From positions 1,596,001 to 1,660,000 of the forward strand of contig CALZFC010000009.1 in NCBI GenBank assembly GCA_945643635.1: 64,000 nucleotides of DNA, read 5' to 3'. This stretch comes from Allodiplogaster sudhausi (Eukaryota > Nematoda > Chromadorea > Rhabditida > Diplogasteridae). The notes under the pieces were generated by a model. The model was not told where the DNA came from and did no database searches. It was given only the letters and a program-made list of their open reading frames with translations. Positions 1-16,960 of the stretch are shown here, one piece after another (the first letter of the stretch is position 1; every line of letters begins with the position of its first letter). Made by a program: the position numbers and the translations under genes.

Positions 1-378
1 AAATCCAAATGCACTTCTAAACTCGACTCTTTTAAAAATGTTTCAGTAAGAAATGAGGATTGGTGACGCAAATAGCACATGTAACTTTTTTCAACTGTTT
101 CATGTATCATAGAAGATCATCCGTCATATCATCGGTCTACAATAATATAAATAGATGTTATGTACATATGTATGTACATGCCGAAGAGTTTATCTCAGCC
201 GTGACCGATTTGACAACTGAATTTAACGCGAGGCGGTTGCGTCGCGTACATAAACGCGAACAACTTTATGTCCTCCTTGGCTACCGCAGTTGTACAGCAT
301 GCTCGAGTTGTCTTACTTTGGCATTACGGTATTTCCGAGCATCTTCTACTGCGATGGTTGAGAAGTGTCTTCTTGCAG
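1..378. other. 5' flank or intron of the acetyltransferase gene
   Basis: No coding exon can be supported here. The stretch ends in a good acceptor (TCTTGCAG, ending at 378) directly before the first recognisable GCN5/PCAF exon, so it is most likely an intron or 5' untranslated sequence. It carries one copy of a palindromic motif built from ACATATGT and ATGTACAT (about 163-180), which recurs in another intron of the same gene near 1332-1350. Confidence 0.4.
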
Positions 379-3772
<3,394 letters not shown>

Positions 3773-4331
3773 TGACACATCGTATCTAACTTAATTCCAG
3801 GGATCTCTTTCACTTACTCAACGTGTCTATAAATATGGTCTACACTGCACATCCCATGCATAAATAAATGTACCCCTAAAAGTACTCTTTCATGGCACTT
3901 ATTGTTAGTTCAGTGCTTCTAAGTGATATTAACACGTGCTTAACCTAATAAAATAAATCATTGCTGAGAATTCCAAACTTTCACTCTCTCAATGAATTTC
4001 TTTCATGCTGACACGGCAACATAAATAACAACGAACGATAGGATTTTATTCTACTGTTGAAGTGGGGCTTAAGTATTAGGCTCTTTCTAATATAATCATT
4101 AAGGAAAAAAACCGGACTGAATGTTTGAATAATACTCATCTGAACCGTGATATCTGTCATGTCTATACTAAAAATGTACATGAATATATCAATAAACGTA
4201 AACTCTTATTCTCTATGAAAAGACCGTATTGACTCACTCTTGTTGCTGAGTGGATACAAGAAAAAGAAACAAGTAATTGGAATGGATATGCGGCTCGACA
4301 ATCACTTCCTGTGCGATTTAGCAGCAGCAGC
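3773..4331. other. Convergent 3' region between KAT2 and CHP1
   Basis: AT-rich sequence with no coding potential. AATAAA signals on the + strand near 3863 and 3947 suit the acetyltransferase transcript. TTTATT near 4045 gives AATAAA on the minus strand for CHP1. The two transcripts therefore end tail to tail. Confidence 0.6.
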
Positions 4332-6565
4332 TTAGTTGAGGAAGCGAATAGACATCTTCTCCTCGATGTCAGTCTTGTCCATAGCCTGGAATTGAATACA
4401 AATTTCACAATACCGTAATCTGCCGCTAATGTAATAAATGGCGAGCAAAAAATGGGGGTTTGTCTGGATTTTATTGCTTCACTGACGCTTACAGCACCTG
4501 CTTCGGAACCTCTTTCAATCCACTTCAAGCCCAATACGATGTTCGTAATCTCTCTAGATGAAGAGAAAGGGGAGAGAGAGAGAAAGAGAGAGATAGAGGG
4601 AGAAAGAGAGAGAGAGAGAGAGATATATACAGATAAATAGGAAGAGCGCTACTGGGACGCGTGTGTGAAATCAGATGTCATTGTGGTGGATGAAGGCTAA
4701 ATAGCTTGAAGATGACATCAGGTATTTTCTATACCAATGATCATTAAGCAGAATGAAATTACAGAGCGCTTTCTCAGAATGAGAATGAGAATGAGTTCAG
4801 GAAAATGCGATGTTTCGAAAGTGCGCGCGTGATCTGTATTAGATTTGCGCCTTACAATTAGCATGAGCACTAATTAGCCACTTTGACGATTCATCTCTAC
4901 ATAAGGGAATAAAGGTAATGAAGTAGAAGAGACTAACGCGGCAGAATTCATCAAAGGAGATCTTGCCGTCGTTATCAGCGTCCGCTTCTTCAATCGTCCT
5001 GTCGGCGATCTTGTCCAGCTGCAACAAGACAAGAACTTGGTCGAAGTTTTGCACAGTAACTAATTTCGGGATACAGAGAAACCCATGGGCGAAAAGAAGC
5101 AACTCTTTTTGGTCGTCTTAATTCCGTAAAGTTATATTTTTGTCAACACTAACTCTTAAAAATGTGAATTTCGGTATTTATAAACTAACAAAGGACACAT
5201 CATGTATATTGCGGTCATCTAGAGCGCTATGTTTGAGGCGCATAAAAGGCGGAAGACCACCATTACCTGGTCAGCAGTGATGTTTGCGCCGACCATGCTG
5301 TTGAGGATGACCTTGAATTCCTCGCGAGTGATGTAGCCGTTCCGATTCAGATCGTACATCATGAAGGCGACTGACAATGAGTACGTGATATCATAGCTAA
5401 GTTTCTCATCGCCTTACAAACTGTTAACTATCGAAGAAGAAAAACAACAAAGATTAAAGAAATTGAAAAGAGTTCCAGAGAACTAGTTTTCGAGAAATAA
5501 AAACTTGAAACTGACACTTGAGCTTCTGCTTTCTGTCATTAAGCATGTTCTTCTTGTTCCGATCAACGGGCTGGAAGTACGCGAGGACTCGGACAAACTG
5601 GCGGAAGTTCAGGTTCTTGTCGTGCTCGCCACTGAAAGAATGCCAGCGTGAAATCATAAACTGGTCTAAAAAAAAGTGCAGTCTATTTTACAGACTAATC
5701 CTAGATTTTGACGTATAAATAATGTATTTAACACTATCCACCTTACTTTGCGGGCTCCAAAACCCTTCCCCACCCCTCTTTTCCCTAACAGTCGACAGTG
5801 GCATTTATTCACGAGTCAGAAATTTATTTATAGAAACAACCATGAGTTGTTTTCTAGAATGGCTGAGCAGCAATGCAGGATTATAAAAGGCAGATTATGT
5901 CGACTGTGATCTACAAAACCACCAGGAATATTGGTAGGTATTGTGAAGGGAACATGCGGCAACTACGCAGCAGTGGGAGGCTTTGCATGCATTAATCGCA
6001 GGCTTTAGAAGTGTTGAATGAGATATCGTGGAAAAATAAAACACGCGATAGTAATAAAGAATGCTGGGAATTCGGTGTCCCATGATCAAGAAGCATTTCT
6101 CAAAACGATGAGTCATCTCAAACAAAGTTTTGAATACGAAGTGCCATCTTTGAAAGTGTTCCAATCGGGAATGAAACTGACGCGAGAGTGAAGAAGGCGT
6201 CGACGATGCGGTCTCCGAGTGGGTTGACTGCCAACTCGGGCACGTTCATCAGGTCATCGCGCTCCAGGAAGCCTTTGCCCTTCTTGTCGAGCGAGAGAAA
6301 ACGCGAGTAGAGTCGCACGATTTGGTTGCGGTTGACTGAAACCGAGAGCAGTGTTTTAGTCAGACAAGAAATAAGAGAGACGGAACACGTGATCACAAAA
6401 GGCTGAGATCAAAAGGCTCATTAACACGGAATAGGACAGTATGTTTATAATAAGGGCTGAAATGTAGAATTAAAAGGTAAAAGAAGATTGCAACTGACAT
6501 TCGGTTTCCCGTGCGATCTCGTCGATTTCTTCATCACGAAGCATGAGAGAGCTGCTGTTTCCCAT
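4332..6565 (-). CDS. pbo-1: Calcineurin B homologous protein (CHP1), Na+/H+ exchanger cofactor
   Basis: Small EF-hand protein that binds and stabilises plasma-membrane Na+/H+ exchangers; the C. elegans orthologue is PBO-1. Exons on the minus strand read [20 protein letters not shown] (6565 down), [20 protein letters not shown] ... [18 protein letters not shown] (6350-6170), [20 protein letters not shown] (5635 down), [20 protein letters not shown] (5370-5270), [20 protein letters not shown] (5020-4935) and [17 protein letters not shown] with stop (4390-4332). The Gly2 start suits N-myristoylation. EF1 and EF2 are degenerate as in CHP proteins; EF3 ([12 protein letters not shown]) and EF4 ([12 protein letters not shown]) retain calcium ligands. 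The motif NPLGDRI and the C-terminus MSIRFLN distinguish CHP from true calcineurin B. At about 190 residues, the length is typical. It is transcribed divergently from EXOC1. Confidence 0.93.
4564..4626. repeat. (GA)n microsatellite in CHP1 intron
   Basis: Imperfect GA/GAAA tract on the + strand inside the last CHP1 intron, so it reads as CT on the transcribed sense strand of that gene. Confidence 0.9.
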
Positions 6566-7270
6566 CTTGTAAGTCCGACTGCCCTTCTTCTCGTACCTTT
6601 GATTCCTTCCTTCTCTCACGAGTCGATCAAAGCAACGGAATGAGCGAATGACAGTGAGGGATTGTGTCGCGGAGGAGCGGTTAGCATGCGGGAGAATTGG
6701 GACTTGGGTTTATAGTTTATCTTATCCTAATATAAGGCATACATTTACAATACACATAAATATGGAAAGGGGAAGGACAGGGCCGAGGCAGCCGCCATGG
6801 TCGGCCAAGCCAACACTGAACGTCTTGCTGGCGGTGGCGGCACCGCCCCGAGGGGGCGGGTCCGCCCACGCCAGCCGGTTTGATGTTCTTCTCTATCCCC
6901 GGCCGTGACAATTGGCCTGGCGTGCCCTGACTCCACTGCTATCACTCCCGCCCTTTCAATTCTCACTGCAATGGCTCTCTCTCTCTGTCTCTCTCTCTCC
7001 TCTTTCTCTAGCACTCGCTCACACTATCAATCTCACTCACACCCAACTACTTTCTATTCTAGCAGCCTCTCACTCACGACAAGAACAGCAAAATGCAAGA
7101 GTATTAGTGAGATCTCCAGTCTCGAGTGAAGTACAGATTGTGTAATTTAAAAATAGTCGCTAAAATTACGATGTGAATTCTTGTATAGCACGAATATTTT
7201 GTGGTTTGATTTACTTTTTTTATTATTATTTTTCTCTCTTCCTTAAAGAGTTTTAAATTTGCAAACCACA
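6566..7270. promoter_or_regulatory. Shared divergent promoter region of CHP1 and EXOC1
   Basis: No gene seen. A GC-rich island at about 6765-6905 holds GGGGCGGG and GGCGTG-type boxes next to AT-rich sequence, followed by a short CT tract at 6970-7010. It lies between two head-to-head start codons, so a bidirectional promoter is the simplest reading. No TATA box is evident. Confidence 0.45.
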
Positions 7271-10200
7271 ATGGGTGTTCAGATGAATGCGACTCGGTCG
7301 AATCTCCAGAGGCAGGTCTTCCAAGACTTGGATGAGAGACTGTCCGCATTTGTGAGCATCGTCAAGGTGGATGGCCGAAAGAAGAAGAAGCCTTCTCTTC
7401 TCTGCGTCACTCGTACGTCCATGTAACATTCTTGCCGTTCTCTTCTCTTTCTGTTTTACGCCTCTTTATGGAGGGGATGGACGATGTTTTATAGACTAAG
7501 GAGTGCAGCTGTTCAAACATATACCTCTCCCGTTATTTCAGTTAGTTCGGAGCATCCAATCTCTGTTCGTCTCTACGTCATCAAGGCTGACAGAGAGAAC
7601 TCCTATCGAGTCAAGGAGAAATTCCAGCTACGCGACATCAAGTACGTGGATGGCATCAACCCGAGAAAGGTCGTGTTTCTTTTTTGTAGCCCAGTAAGCT
7701 CGGCATTAATGATCTTTGAAATTCTTCTTTAGCCCACTTCCGACTTTCACTTGACCATTGCTGACTCGCCTTCTCGTCTCTTCGTAGCTTCTACTTCGGA
7801 GGAGAAGGACACTTTCATTCGCCAGTTGTACAAGGTTCATGAAGCATTTCTTTTACTAAATTGAAACTTTGCTGTATTGCATTTTACACAATGTCTCGTC
7901 TAACCTTGATCCGTTGGCAGCTCTCAAGGAAGTACTGCCCGGCTCAGATGCCAGAGTTTGCCAATGTTCCGATCCCTGTTGACGAGCCTACCGTCATCGT
8001 GCCTATCGAAACCATAAATGACGATGCCAATGACGGCGTCTCTGGCTATCAGGTAGTCTTGGCCGCTTTTGTAAATGCAGAGAATGTTCAGAAAGTTTAT
8101 GTCAGAACGGTTTCTAATGCTAACACTATTCGTTTCGTAAAGAAAGTAAAAAAGCGATGAAATTTATTTGGAAGTTTTATTTTTTTTTTGGTAATTCTTC
8201 TTATATCTTTATATTAATAACTATTTTCTAGCCGATTGCTGCGAAGGAAGAGGCAGACTTTCGCCGTTTGCTTGCTCGTTCTGAACTGAGGATTGATCAA
8301 GCGGACCTCTTTGCAAAGGTCCGCCCTGTTATAAGTCTTCGTTTTCTCTTAGTGCTTACCAGTGTACTTACCAGTATTAAAAGTGATATCCTTTTAGGTG
8401 CTGTCGGATCAGCTGCAGAGTTTGGATGGCGCGAACATCGAATCAATGATGGGAAGCGAGGCGGCCGTTAATCATCTGCTTCTTCTTCTTGATAATGCTC
8501 TCGACAAATGCAATGAGCTCGAAAGCGAAGTCGACCAGTGCGACAAGATCTTAGCCGTTGGTTTAATTCGTAATTCCTTCTTTCTTTCTTTTTCTTTTTT
8601 GTTTGCAGTTACCGTAATCTTTATTGAAATTGAACACTGTAATCTTTAGCCACATATTAACGGAATTGAACTTTGATATTTGTTTGTTGTTTGCGAAGCA
8701 AGACAAGCGATAATAATGCGTACTTGAAGGCTGTTCGCGACAGCGTGGACCTGATCGAAGAGAAGGACTCGCTGTCTGTGGTCGAGCGACGAAACAAGGA
8801 GCGCTTGACCGTGGAGACACGGGACTTTCTACAGAATCTGGATGTGCTGTCCGAGAAGCATCTGGCCGTGCTGAAGGAGGCGAACATCTCAGATCCGACC
8901 AGGTGTGTGTCTGATCTATGATCTATGATCTTTGATCCGACGTGAACAACTTCAATCTTCCCCGCTTGAGCATCTCGCGAGTGGTGGAGGCGGCGCACGC
9001 CGTCTCACGCTTCGTGCACGCCGCCATTCCCAAGTCGCTGCTGCAGATGCGCGCCTACTCAGAGCAGGCCAACAAGCTCACCGTCCTCGATCTCTTTGTC
9101 GACCGTCTCATGAGTCATCTCTCGGCACTCTTCAACAACTTGGCGAGCGCATCACATATCATTATTATTTTGTTTTCTTTTTTTATATTTTTCTTACCTT
9201 TCTCATATATTTTGATCTTTTTGTTAATTTAAAGAGAACGTACTTCCACTTTTACTTAATGAATATATATCTTGTAGTCCGAAGTGGCTGTGGACTCGTC
9301 CGACTGGCACAGCCTGTCGATTCCGAAGCAATCGCAGCGGCACCGTGCCCTTGCTCCCCTGGCCGATCTCATGGGCTGGCTCAAGGGCACTCGTCCCGTT
9401 GTCTACAATGCTGCCATCGATCGATACGTTGCCGCCACTCGCATTCTCTACCAGAGACTCTTCGATCGATTCTTTGATGCCATCTGCAATGAGGTTGCAC
9501 GTATTACCGGAGGATCAACGAACGATCGGAAATTCAGTCAGTTGTTTCGCTTCTAGGGAGGAGTTGTTTTCTTGACGGGCCTTCTGTAGTCCGCCTACAG
9601 TATGAAGCGATGATACAAAACCATTGTAGTTATCAATGTAAACCGAGAATTCTCATTGATTCTATTTGTGTATGTGTTGTAGACTCCTCTTTCAACGATT
9701 CACATGGCTCGACTGACGTGACTCTACCAGCAGTTAGTCATTTGTCACTTCTTGGCTAATTGGAGCGAATGACCGTTTCTTTCTCTGTTTCCTTATCCTT
9801 GTTTCTTTAATTTCTCTGTTTTAGCTGATCGAAACTGTGATGGGCGAGTTGAATGCAGTGATTGTAAACGAGCAGAAGTTCTGTGTCCGCTTCTTCCACA
9901 TGAATTCCGAGCTGCTGATGGCTGCTGATACCGTATCCAATGAGAGCGGAGAGAGTGGAAGTCTAGGTGAGATCCTCTGAGAAGTTTTTGAACTGCTGGT
10001 GAGATATAATGATCTGCATTACAATATAGCAATATCGATCTTATTTTTTAGCTGCAAGGAATAAAGACATGAACAACCAAGTGCGCAATATGATGGAGGC
10101 ACTCTTTTTCCACTCTCTCAATCTGAACCTGGACAGATTCACCAAGGCTTGCTGCCGCAACAACAGCATGTCAGTATCAATGGTTTTACTCTTCTTCTTT

Positions 10201-11747
10201 GTAACCACTTTATGTTTCCATAATGTTCTAGCTTACAAGAAGAACAAAACAACCTTGACAAGTGTCAATTACAAGATAAGGTGCAATTTGAACAGACAAA
10301 TTTCGACGGCCCGTCTTGGTATTTTGGCCAATTCTTTGTATTCATTCTATGAAATAAAAGTTCACTTATGACCTTGAAATGGAAAGCAAAAAAAAAATGT
10401 TTTCAGGAACATTCTGCTGCTGTTTGTGTTGCTGTCAAAGAAGGTTCTCCAGCAGCCATCGGAGACAACGGATGCGGGCTCGTACTATGCAACAACTTTC
10501 GGATCACTCATGATCAATATTAAGAGACAATTCGACATTTTCATGGTATGGCGATGTTGCTTTTCTTCCCTGTTCAAGCCATCCTTTCCCCTAATCGTTT
10601 AAGAAGATCCTTCTCTGTTTAGGAAGGAGAGTCTCATTCGCTTGCGGATGTTCGAGTAACGAAACGAACTCGAATTGGCATTTTGCCAACGATTGAACGG
10701 TTCGCTGCCATCATCAAGAGAAGCGAAGCAATGTTCGAGGGCGCCGAGAGAAGGGCGGACCTTGAGAAATGGTACACGGAAAGTCAAATCTTGTTGTTAT
10801 TGATTGATCGACCATGGAATTGTTTATTCGCAGGTATCAGTCACTGGAGCGATCGATCTGCGATGGAATCGAACGTGCTGCCATCTCTCCAAACAGCAAG
10901 TCGCCCGCTTCCGTCGTCCGATTTGAAAACTATCACCAGCTTTATAGTTGGTTCTTTTGCATTATATCAACTTAGCTATCTTTTCCCGAGACATTATGAA
11001 AAAAAAATCCTACATATGAACGAACATTCTCAGTGACTCTCTCCGAGCTCAAGATCTCATCCCTCAACAACCAGCGAAAAGATGTGAAAACGAAGAAAGA
11101 AGAATCAATTGAGGCTTATGTCCATGAGCATATGGGACGGCCACTGGAGAAGATTCAGGTTTATCCTGTGATTTATGACGTCACGTGTCATCTACATTCT
11201 ATTATTTAGCTCTTCTTCGACAATGTCGGCCGGGCCATTGAGAGCGGAATTCGGCCGGAGGAGATCAGTTACCAGCAGCCATTCAGCAAGGCTGAGCTGA
11301 AGAAGGTCAATCGGTCATGAACTACGAGACAATCAGAAGTTCTGTTATCATATTGTTTATCTCCACACTGTCAGGTTGTCGCGCAATATCCGGGCAAGGA
11401 AGTGCGAAAGGGCCTGGAGCAACTCTATAAGAAGCTAGAGAAGCATCTCATTGACAACTCTTCTCTGCTTCAAGTCGTCTGGCGCAGTATGCAGGTGCGT
11501 CGACTACTATTTATTTATTTGTTAATTCCATTCTACCATTTTTTTTATTCACGGTTTTCTTTTGCAATTAACGTTCTTATAAAATTTTACTTTGATAAAT
11601 TAATTTTGATTGAAGGAGAAGTTCATCAACCAGATCCAAGAGTACCAGCAGAGAATTGCCGCCTGCTACCCTGGCTCGAAGCTTGAGTTGGAGTTCTCAG
11701 TTCAAGATGTTCTGTCATACTTCTCGGATATTGCACAGTCGCATTAG
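7271..11747 (+). CDS. sec-3: Exocyst complex component 1 (SEC3/EXOC1)
   Basis: Subunit of the octameric exocyst that tethers secretory vesicles to the plasma membrane. The N-terminal exons ([56 protein letters not shown]) match the Sec3 PH-like lipid-binding domain. They are followed by coiled coil ([32 protein letters not shown]) and the helical Sec3 C-domain ending [50 protein letters not shown] and [13 protein letters not shown] followed by TAG at 11745-11747. The extreme C-terminus matches vertebrate EXOC1 closely. I count at least 17 exons with introns mostly of 50-150 nt; the borders near 8555-8705 and 10950-11036 were not settled. Start ATG at 7271 ([20 protein letters not shown]) follows an untranslated leader. 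Confidence 0.94.
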
Positions 11748-12286
11748 AGAAATTGTCCATAGACTTGTTTACCTCATGATTTCTTTGCAATGGTAATGTA
11801 TTTTTAATATTTATTATACAACAGAGCGTAATCTGAAGAGAAATATTATTTTTCCTCCTTTGTTATATATTTATATTATTTGCACTTTGCCAAAGACTCT
11901 TCATACGGGTGTTAATCAATGTTCTCTGTCATACATAATTTCGTGCTCGTATTTTCTTGTTTAGGCCGCGTTCTCTTGTTATGGACGCTCATACAATTAG
12001 AATTCAGTTATTAGATCCGTTTGGGTCCTATGGAATCGATTCAGATTGCGTGCTGCTGATTGCTATTCAATTAGAATTAGTTGAAGTATAGATTAATAAA
12101 GATGTATTTCAAAGGCATTACAAGCGTATGATGTTGTGGGGGAACATCGGTATGCAGTCTGTTTTATTCGATACGACAGTTTCCGTATTTCTTACCTCTG
12201 TATCTGAAGTGATATTCAGCTCTGGAGGCGGAACGTTTTATTCGTTCTTGCAGAAAACAAACATAAACTAGTTGTCAAGTTGGACG
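11748..12286. other. Intergenic: EXOC1 3' end and ERGIC2 5' flank
   Basis: AT-rich and non-coding. An AATAAA lies near 12095 in a same-strand gap of about 540 bp. The leader of the next gene has a possible acceptor (TTCTTGCAG near 12252) about 35 nt before its ATG. Confidence 0.5.
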
Positions 12287-12952
12287 ATGACTGGTGAGGC
12301 TGCCACCGGACTTCGACAGCGTAAGAGCGGCCTCTCCGGCTTGGTCCAGGAGCTTGACGGCTTCTCCAAGGTTGTCGATGACGTCAAGGAGGAAAAGCGC
12401 ACCACCGCTGGAATAAGTTGGTTAATTTTCCGTTTTTATGGTGACATGAAGAGTGCTGTTTTGCATGGGCTATTCTTTCTCTTTCTTGCAGTTTTCTTAC
12501 TCTTTCTTGCAGTTTCCTTCCTCTCATTCATCGTCATTTTAATTCTGGTGTTTGGTGAAGTGCACACCCACTTCCTCGGTCGACGCGAGTTCGACTATCG
12601 CTTCACCGTAGACACGGATGATGATGAGTACGTGCCAAGTTTATGATTATTTAAGTGAGTCAATCTATAAGGGACTGATAAAAATATTTACAGTAGCCAC
12701 GACAAACCAATTGAATTCGGATCATGGTAGATTGATACAAATATGTTGTGGTGCCATGTGGAGCTCTCCTTGTAGTTACATAGAAGCTTTCTAAACCACT
12801 TCAATCCTTTATCAGACGCCCTCCCCTTAAAATGGACTTTGTCGTTGCGACTCCATGCAATGCGCTGAGTGTGGCGACCACGAATGACCTCGGCGGTGGT
12901 GCTCACCACCTACACATGCAACAACAGATTACCAAGGACCCAACAAGGTTGG

Positions 12953-12996
<44 letters not shown>

Positions 12997-14526
12997 TTGT
13001 CTCTCTCTCACTCTCTCCCTCACTAGAACAAAATAGCAGTCTCGAATACCATTCCTAGCAATTGACTTGCCAATTATGTTAATTGTTATGTTTTCAAAGA
13101 TTCGAGTTCACGGATGAAGAGCAACTCTACTGGACAATCCTGCGGCATGCGCATGCAAAAATGAATGCCGATGGGCTTAGAGGACTTGAAGAGGTAAGCT
13201 TTACATTGTGTTCTGTAGAGTTTACAATAATATGGACTTTTAATAATGCTATATATGTATAATGCTATATATCTTTTGATTAACAGTCAATAATTGTTAT
13301 ATTATAATTTGTCGCATTCCTTGAGTGCTTATTAATCCTTCCATTTAGATGGAGTACGTGTCTGAAGATGTCGAAGAGCAGCTGACTAATCTGGCCGATG
13401 AGAAGCAGGAGGCAGAGAAGGTCAAGATTGAAGAGGAGGCAAAGAAGGGGCGCAAAAATGGAGACAACCAACAGATTGTCAGTTAACTTAACTCATTTTC
13501 GTCGCTGCTATAACGATTATGCCCAATTCGTATTGAAATCAGAGAATTGCTTGAGGTGTTCATGGTGGCCTCCGGAATGGGAGTCTTCCAAATGGTTGCG
13601 ACTTCATCGAAGGACGAGGGCACCGCTTGCCGCATCCACGGGAAGCTGGACGTCCGGAAGGGCAAGAATGAGAAGATCCTCGTGAGTCTCTCCAGTGGAA
13701 TGGGCTTCCATGTTCATGGACACGGCGGAGAAGATGATAAAAGTTAGTTGCTTGCTTTTTCTTTAATTTCTTTTTTTTTGTGCTTCTGCTTCGAGCTTGA
13801 TTCCCTTCCTCGTCATGTGTAATTGTGCACAAAATGTTTACATCTTATTAACTACTTACTTGCGTGTAGAATATTGAATGCAAACGCAACATGTGGTTTT
13901 CTTCTTCTTCTTCTTCCAGAAATCCGAAACATTTCTCATCGCATCGAGCAGTTCAACTTTGGCCCTCGCATCTCCGGTTTGGTGAGCCCTCTCGCTGGCG
14001 CTGAACAAATCTCTGAGAGTGGTCAGTTTGAAGAGAGAGAGAGAAAAAGTTGTTTACAATTCTAACCCTCATACGCCCTCCACCCTCTTCATAGGTCATG
14101 ATGTCTACCGATATTTCCTCAAGGTCGTCCCTACCAAGATATACAAGGGACTCTTTGGCGGCTACACGATGAGTTATCAGTACTCACTCACTTTTATGGT
14201 TTGTCGCTTTCTTGTGTTTGTTTTACACCACCACTCACTGATAAAGAGGAGGAAATAAAGAGGAATTTGTTGAGAAAAAGAAGCAAGACAGCGTGTACAG
14301 CGAAGGCGGCATCTACTTTGAGTACGAGTTCTCTGCCACAGTCATCGAGATTCGTGAACGTGTTAGGTCAGGCCTCTTCTTTGCTGAATCCCTTTCACAC
14401 ATTCACTCTGTGCACTTTCCCACTGAATCAATCGTGTTATCGGCCCCACGTGCACTTCTTCTCCATCTCTTATTCTCCCATCGTTGCTCCCGCCCTTTTC
14501 TTCTCATGTCGCGGCTCCTCTATAGT

Positions 14527-14566
<40 letters not shown>

Positions 14567-14991
14567 TTCCTGTCTCTCATACTGGTCCATTGCGTCAATA
14601 ATGTTTACACACCCATTCCGAACCCACTGCCAGAACTATCACAATATCTTGTTTGTTCGCAAACAGGAAAAGTTCTACGTTAAATGACTTTCTGTGCTTC
14701 TTACTTGTAGTTCTCCTTAGTTTTTTCGGGCATTGACACGACTAATTCCTTTGAATGATCATGAGGATGTTAAGGACTCTTCTGCATCTCCTCCTTCGAC
14801 TCTGTGCTATCATCGGCGGTGTCTTTGCGACGTCTTCCATTATCAACGGCATCTTCCACTCACTCCTCCACCTCTTCTTCTCCCCTTCCAGTTCTTTGCC
14901 AGGAAAGGTGACCCTCTCACATGCGCATCACTCCTCCACAGAACAACAGGAACGAGCGAGTTTGATCAATCCTGATATCCTTGTTCGCTAG
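12287..14991 (+). CDS. ERGIC2: ERGIC2/ERV41-like COPII cargo receptor
   Basis: Membrane protein cycling between ER and cis-Golgi, normally partnered with ERV46/ERGIC3. The N-terminus MTGEAATGLRQRKSG leads into the family helix LVQELDGFSKVVDDV. TM1 follows (VSFLSFIVILILVFGEV, about 12510), then the lumenal domain with KMDFVVATPCNALSVATTND, CRIHGKLDVRKGKNEKILVS, ISHRIEQFNFGPRISGLVSP and YFLKVVPTKIYKG. TM2 comes near the C-terminus (LLRLCAIIGGVFATSSIING, about 14795). The CRIHG and FSHRI-type motifs are ERGIC2 hallmarks. Two introns carry CT microsatellites (12957-13021, 14526-14572). The last exon ends at TAG 14989-14991. The charged exon at 13350-13475 (EKQEAEKVKIEEEAKKG) is a lineage-specific lumenal coiled segment. 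The borders of introns 1-3 are approximate. Confidence 0.9.
12957..13021 (+). repeat. (CT)n microsatellite, ERGIC2 intron
   Basis: Nearly pure CT dinucleotide run on the sense strand of an intron, about 70 nt upstream of the next exon (FEFTDEEQLYW). Confidence 0.95.
14526..14575 (+). repeat. (CT)n microsatellite, ERGIC2 intron
   Basis: Pure CT run on the sense strand of the last ERGIC2 intron. Confidence 0.95.
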
Positions 14992-15483
14992 CATGGAAAA
15001 GAGAAGTTGTGTCTAGGTATTAATTTCCTTTGCTCATTATATTTATTTCGGTGAATTCTTTAATGGGTTCCTAGTGGCTTCAGTAATAATATTATATAGC
15101 TAAGAGAGACGAAATATAATGTCTAGTATTTATCAATGCATTTTTGTGATATCGCTTTCTTAAATTTTATATCTATTACGGTGCGGGCTTCTGTGAGAAG
15201 TGCTCGAACACCTCTGGGAATGTTCTTCTGGCTGCAAGCCGACTTACTTATTAGCCATCTTTGACATGGTTATCTACTCATATACTGCTCTGGACTTCAA
15301 ACGGGTCGCATATCAGTAATAGGTTTTTTCATGATTTTGTTAAATAAACAAATGGAATTTTCATTGTCGCCCGCATTGTATGAGGTGTTTGTGTACACGA
15401 CAGTATCTTTTTCGTTAGCTTTTCTCCCTCACTCCTTCAAATCAACAACCTGGCTATAGGCGGAGAAGGGAAAGCAGCCAGCC
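14992..15483. other. Intergenic: ERGIC2 3' flank and glutamate-carrier promoter
   Basis: AT-rich, about 490 bp, without coding potential. There is no obvious TATA box, and AATAAA-like sequence is seen near 15340. Confidence 0.4.
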
Positions 15484-16916
15484 ATGCCGCCCCAGGAGCA
15501 ACAGCAGTTCTCGTTAGTTGATCACTCTCTCTTCCATTTGTGGAGCCGTTTGAGAAATCGGTTTCCCCGATCTCTCTCTATCTCTATCTCTCTCTCTCCT
15601 CTCTCTCTCTCTTTCTCTCTCTCTCGCTCTCTGTCTCTCTCTCTCCGTCCGTCATTAAGCTACGTGCCGAAGATCATGAACGGTGGCTTGGCTGGCATCA
15701 TCGGAGTGACGTGCGTCTTCCCCATTGATCTCGTCAAGACTCGTCTGCAGAACCAGCGTATCATCGAGGGCAAGGCGCAGTACACGGGCATGTCAGTGTT
15801 ATCTTTCTCCTTGAATTAATTACTTTCTAAAAAAGGCAATAAGGTCCCTCCATTCCTTCCACCAAATTTAGTGCTGACTGCGCCAAGAAGACATGGGCAG
15901 CGGGCGGCTCGTCCTTCTTCTCCAAGCTGCGCGGAATGTACGCCGGCTCCTCTGTCAACATTCTCCTCATCACCCCCGAGAAGGCCATCAAACTTGTCGC
16001 CAACGACTTCTTCCGCCACCAACTGGCTGTCCCTGGCGAAAAGTTGGTCTCTTTTGGTTACAGTATCCCCCGATTCGAGTATTTTATTCCGTTCCTGGTT
16101 AAAGTATCCCCGAGTCCATCATGACTTATATTCATACTGTAGGAAGTTGTCCATATGCCGTGGAATGATCGCCGGTGGCCTGGCTGGCCTCTTCCAAATA
16201 TCAGTGACGACTCCAATGGAGCTGCTCAAGATTCAGATGCAAGATGCCGGCCGGACGAGTGGTGAGTGGACGAGTTGGAAAGAGACCTCATCTGGTTATG
16301 TCAAGGATATGTTTAAGGCGGCGGCCAGAAGCAATCGGCCACTCAGCTAGCACTCGGCATCGTGAAGAAGGATGGCCTTGCCGGCCTCTACAAGGGCCTC
16401 TCTTCCACGCTCGCGCGCGATGTCACCTTCTCCGTCCTCTACTTTCCACTCTTCGCCTACCTTGACTCGCTTGTCAGTGCCATAATTCGCTGACTAACTT
16501 ATAAATGTAAACCCTAACACCAATTTTAACCATTTGTCAGCGTTATGGATTAGTTCTTTTTATGTTGTGAAAAAATTTTTTGCGAAAGTTAAGGGCCCCC
16601 GCAAGTCGGATGGAAGTGGCGACGCTGTGTTCTGGACGAGTTTCTGCTCTGGCCTCGTAGCAGGCGCCACGGCATGCTTCTGCGTCACTCCACTCGATGG
16701 TAGGTGGCATCTTGCTATCCCTCTAATTATCTCTATATATCTCCCCCCCCCTCCTCTCTCTCCCTACCTCTCTCTATCTCTCTGTCTCTCTCTCTCTCTG
16801 TCTGTCTCCCTCTCACTATCTGCCTCTCTCTCCATCTGTCTCTGTATCTCTCTCTCTCTCTATCTCTGTTCCCTCCCTCTCACTCTCTGTCTCTTCCTCT
16901 GTCTCTGTATCTCTCT

Positions 16917-16960
<44 letters not shown>
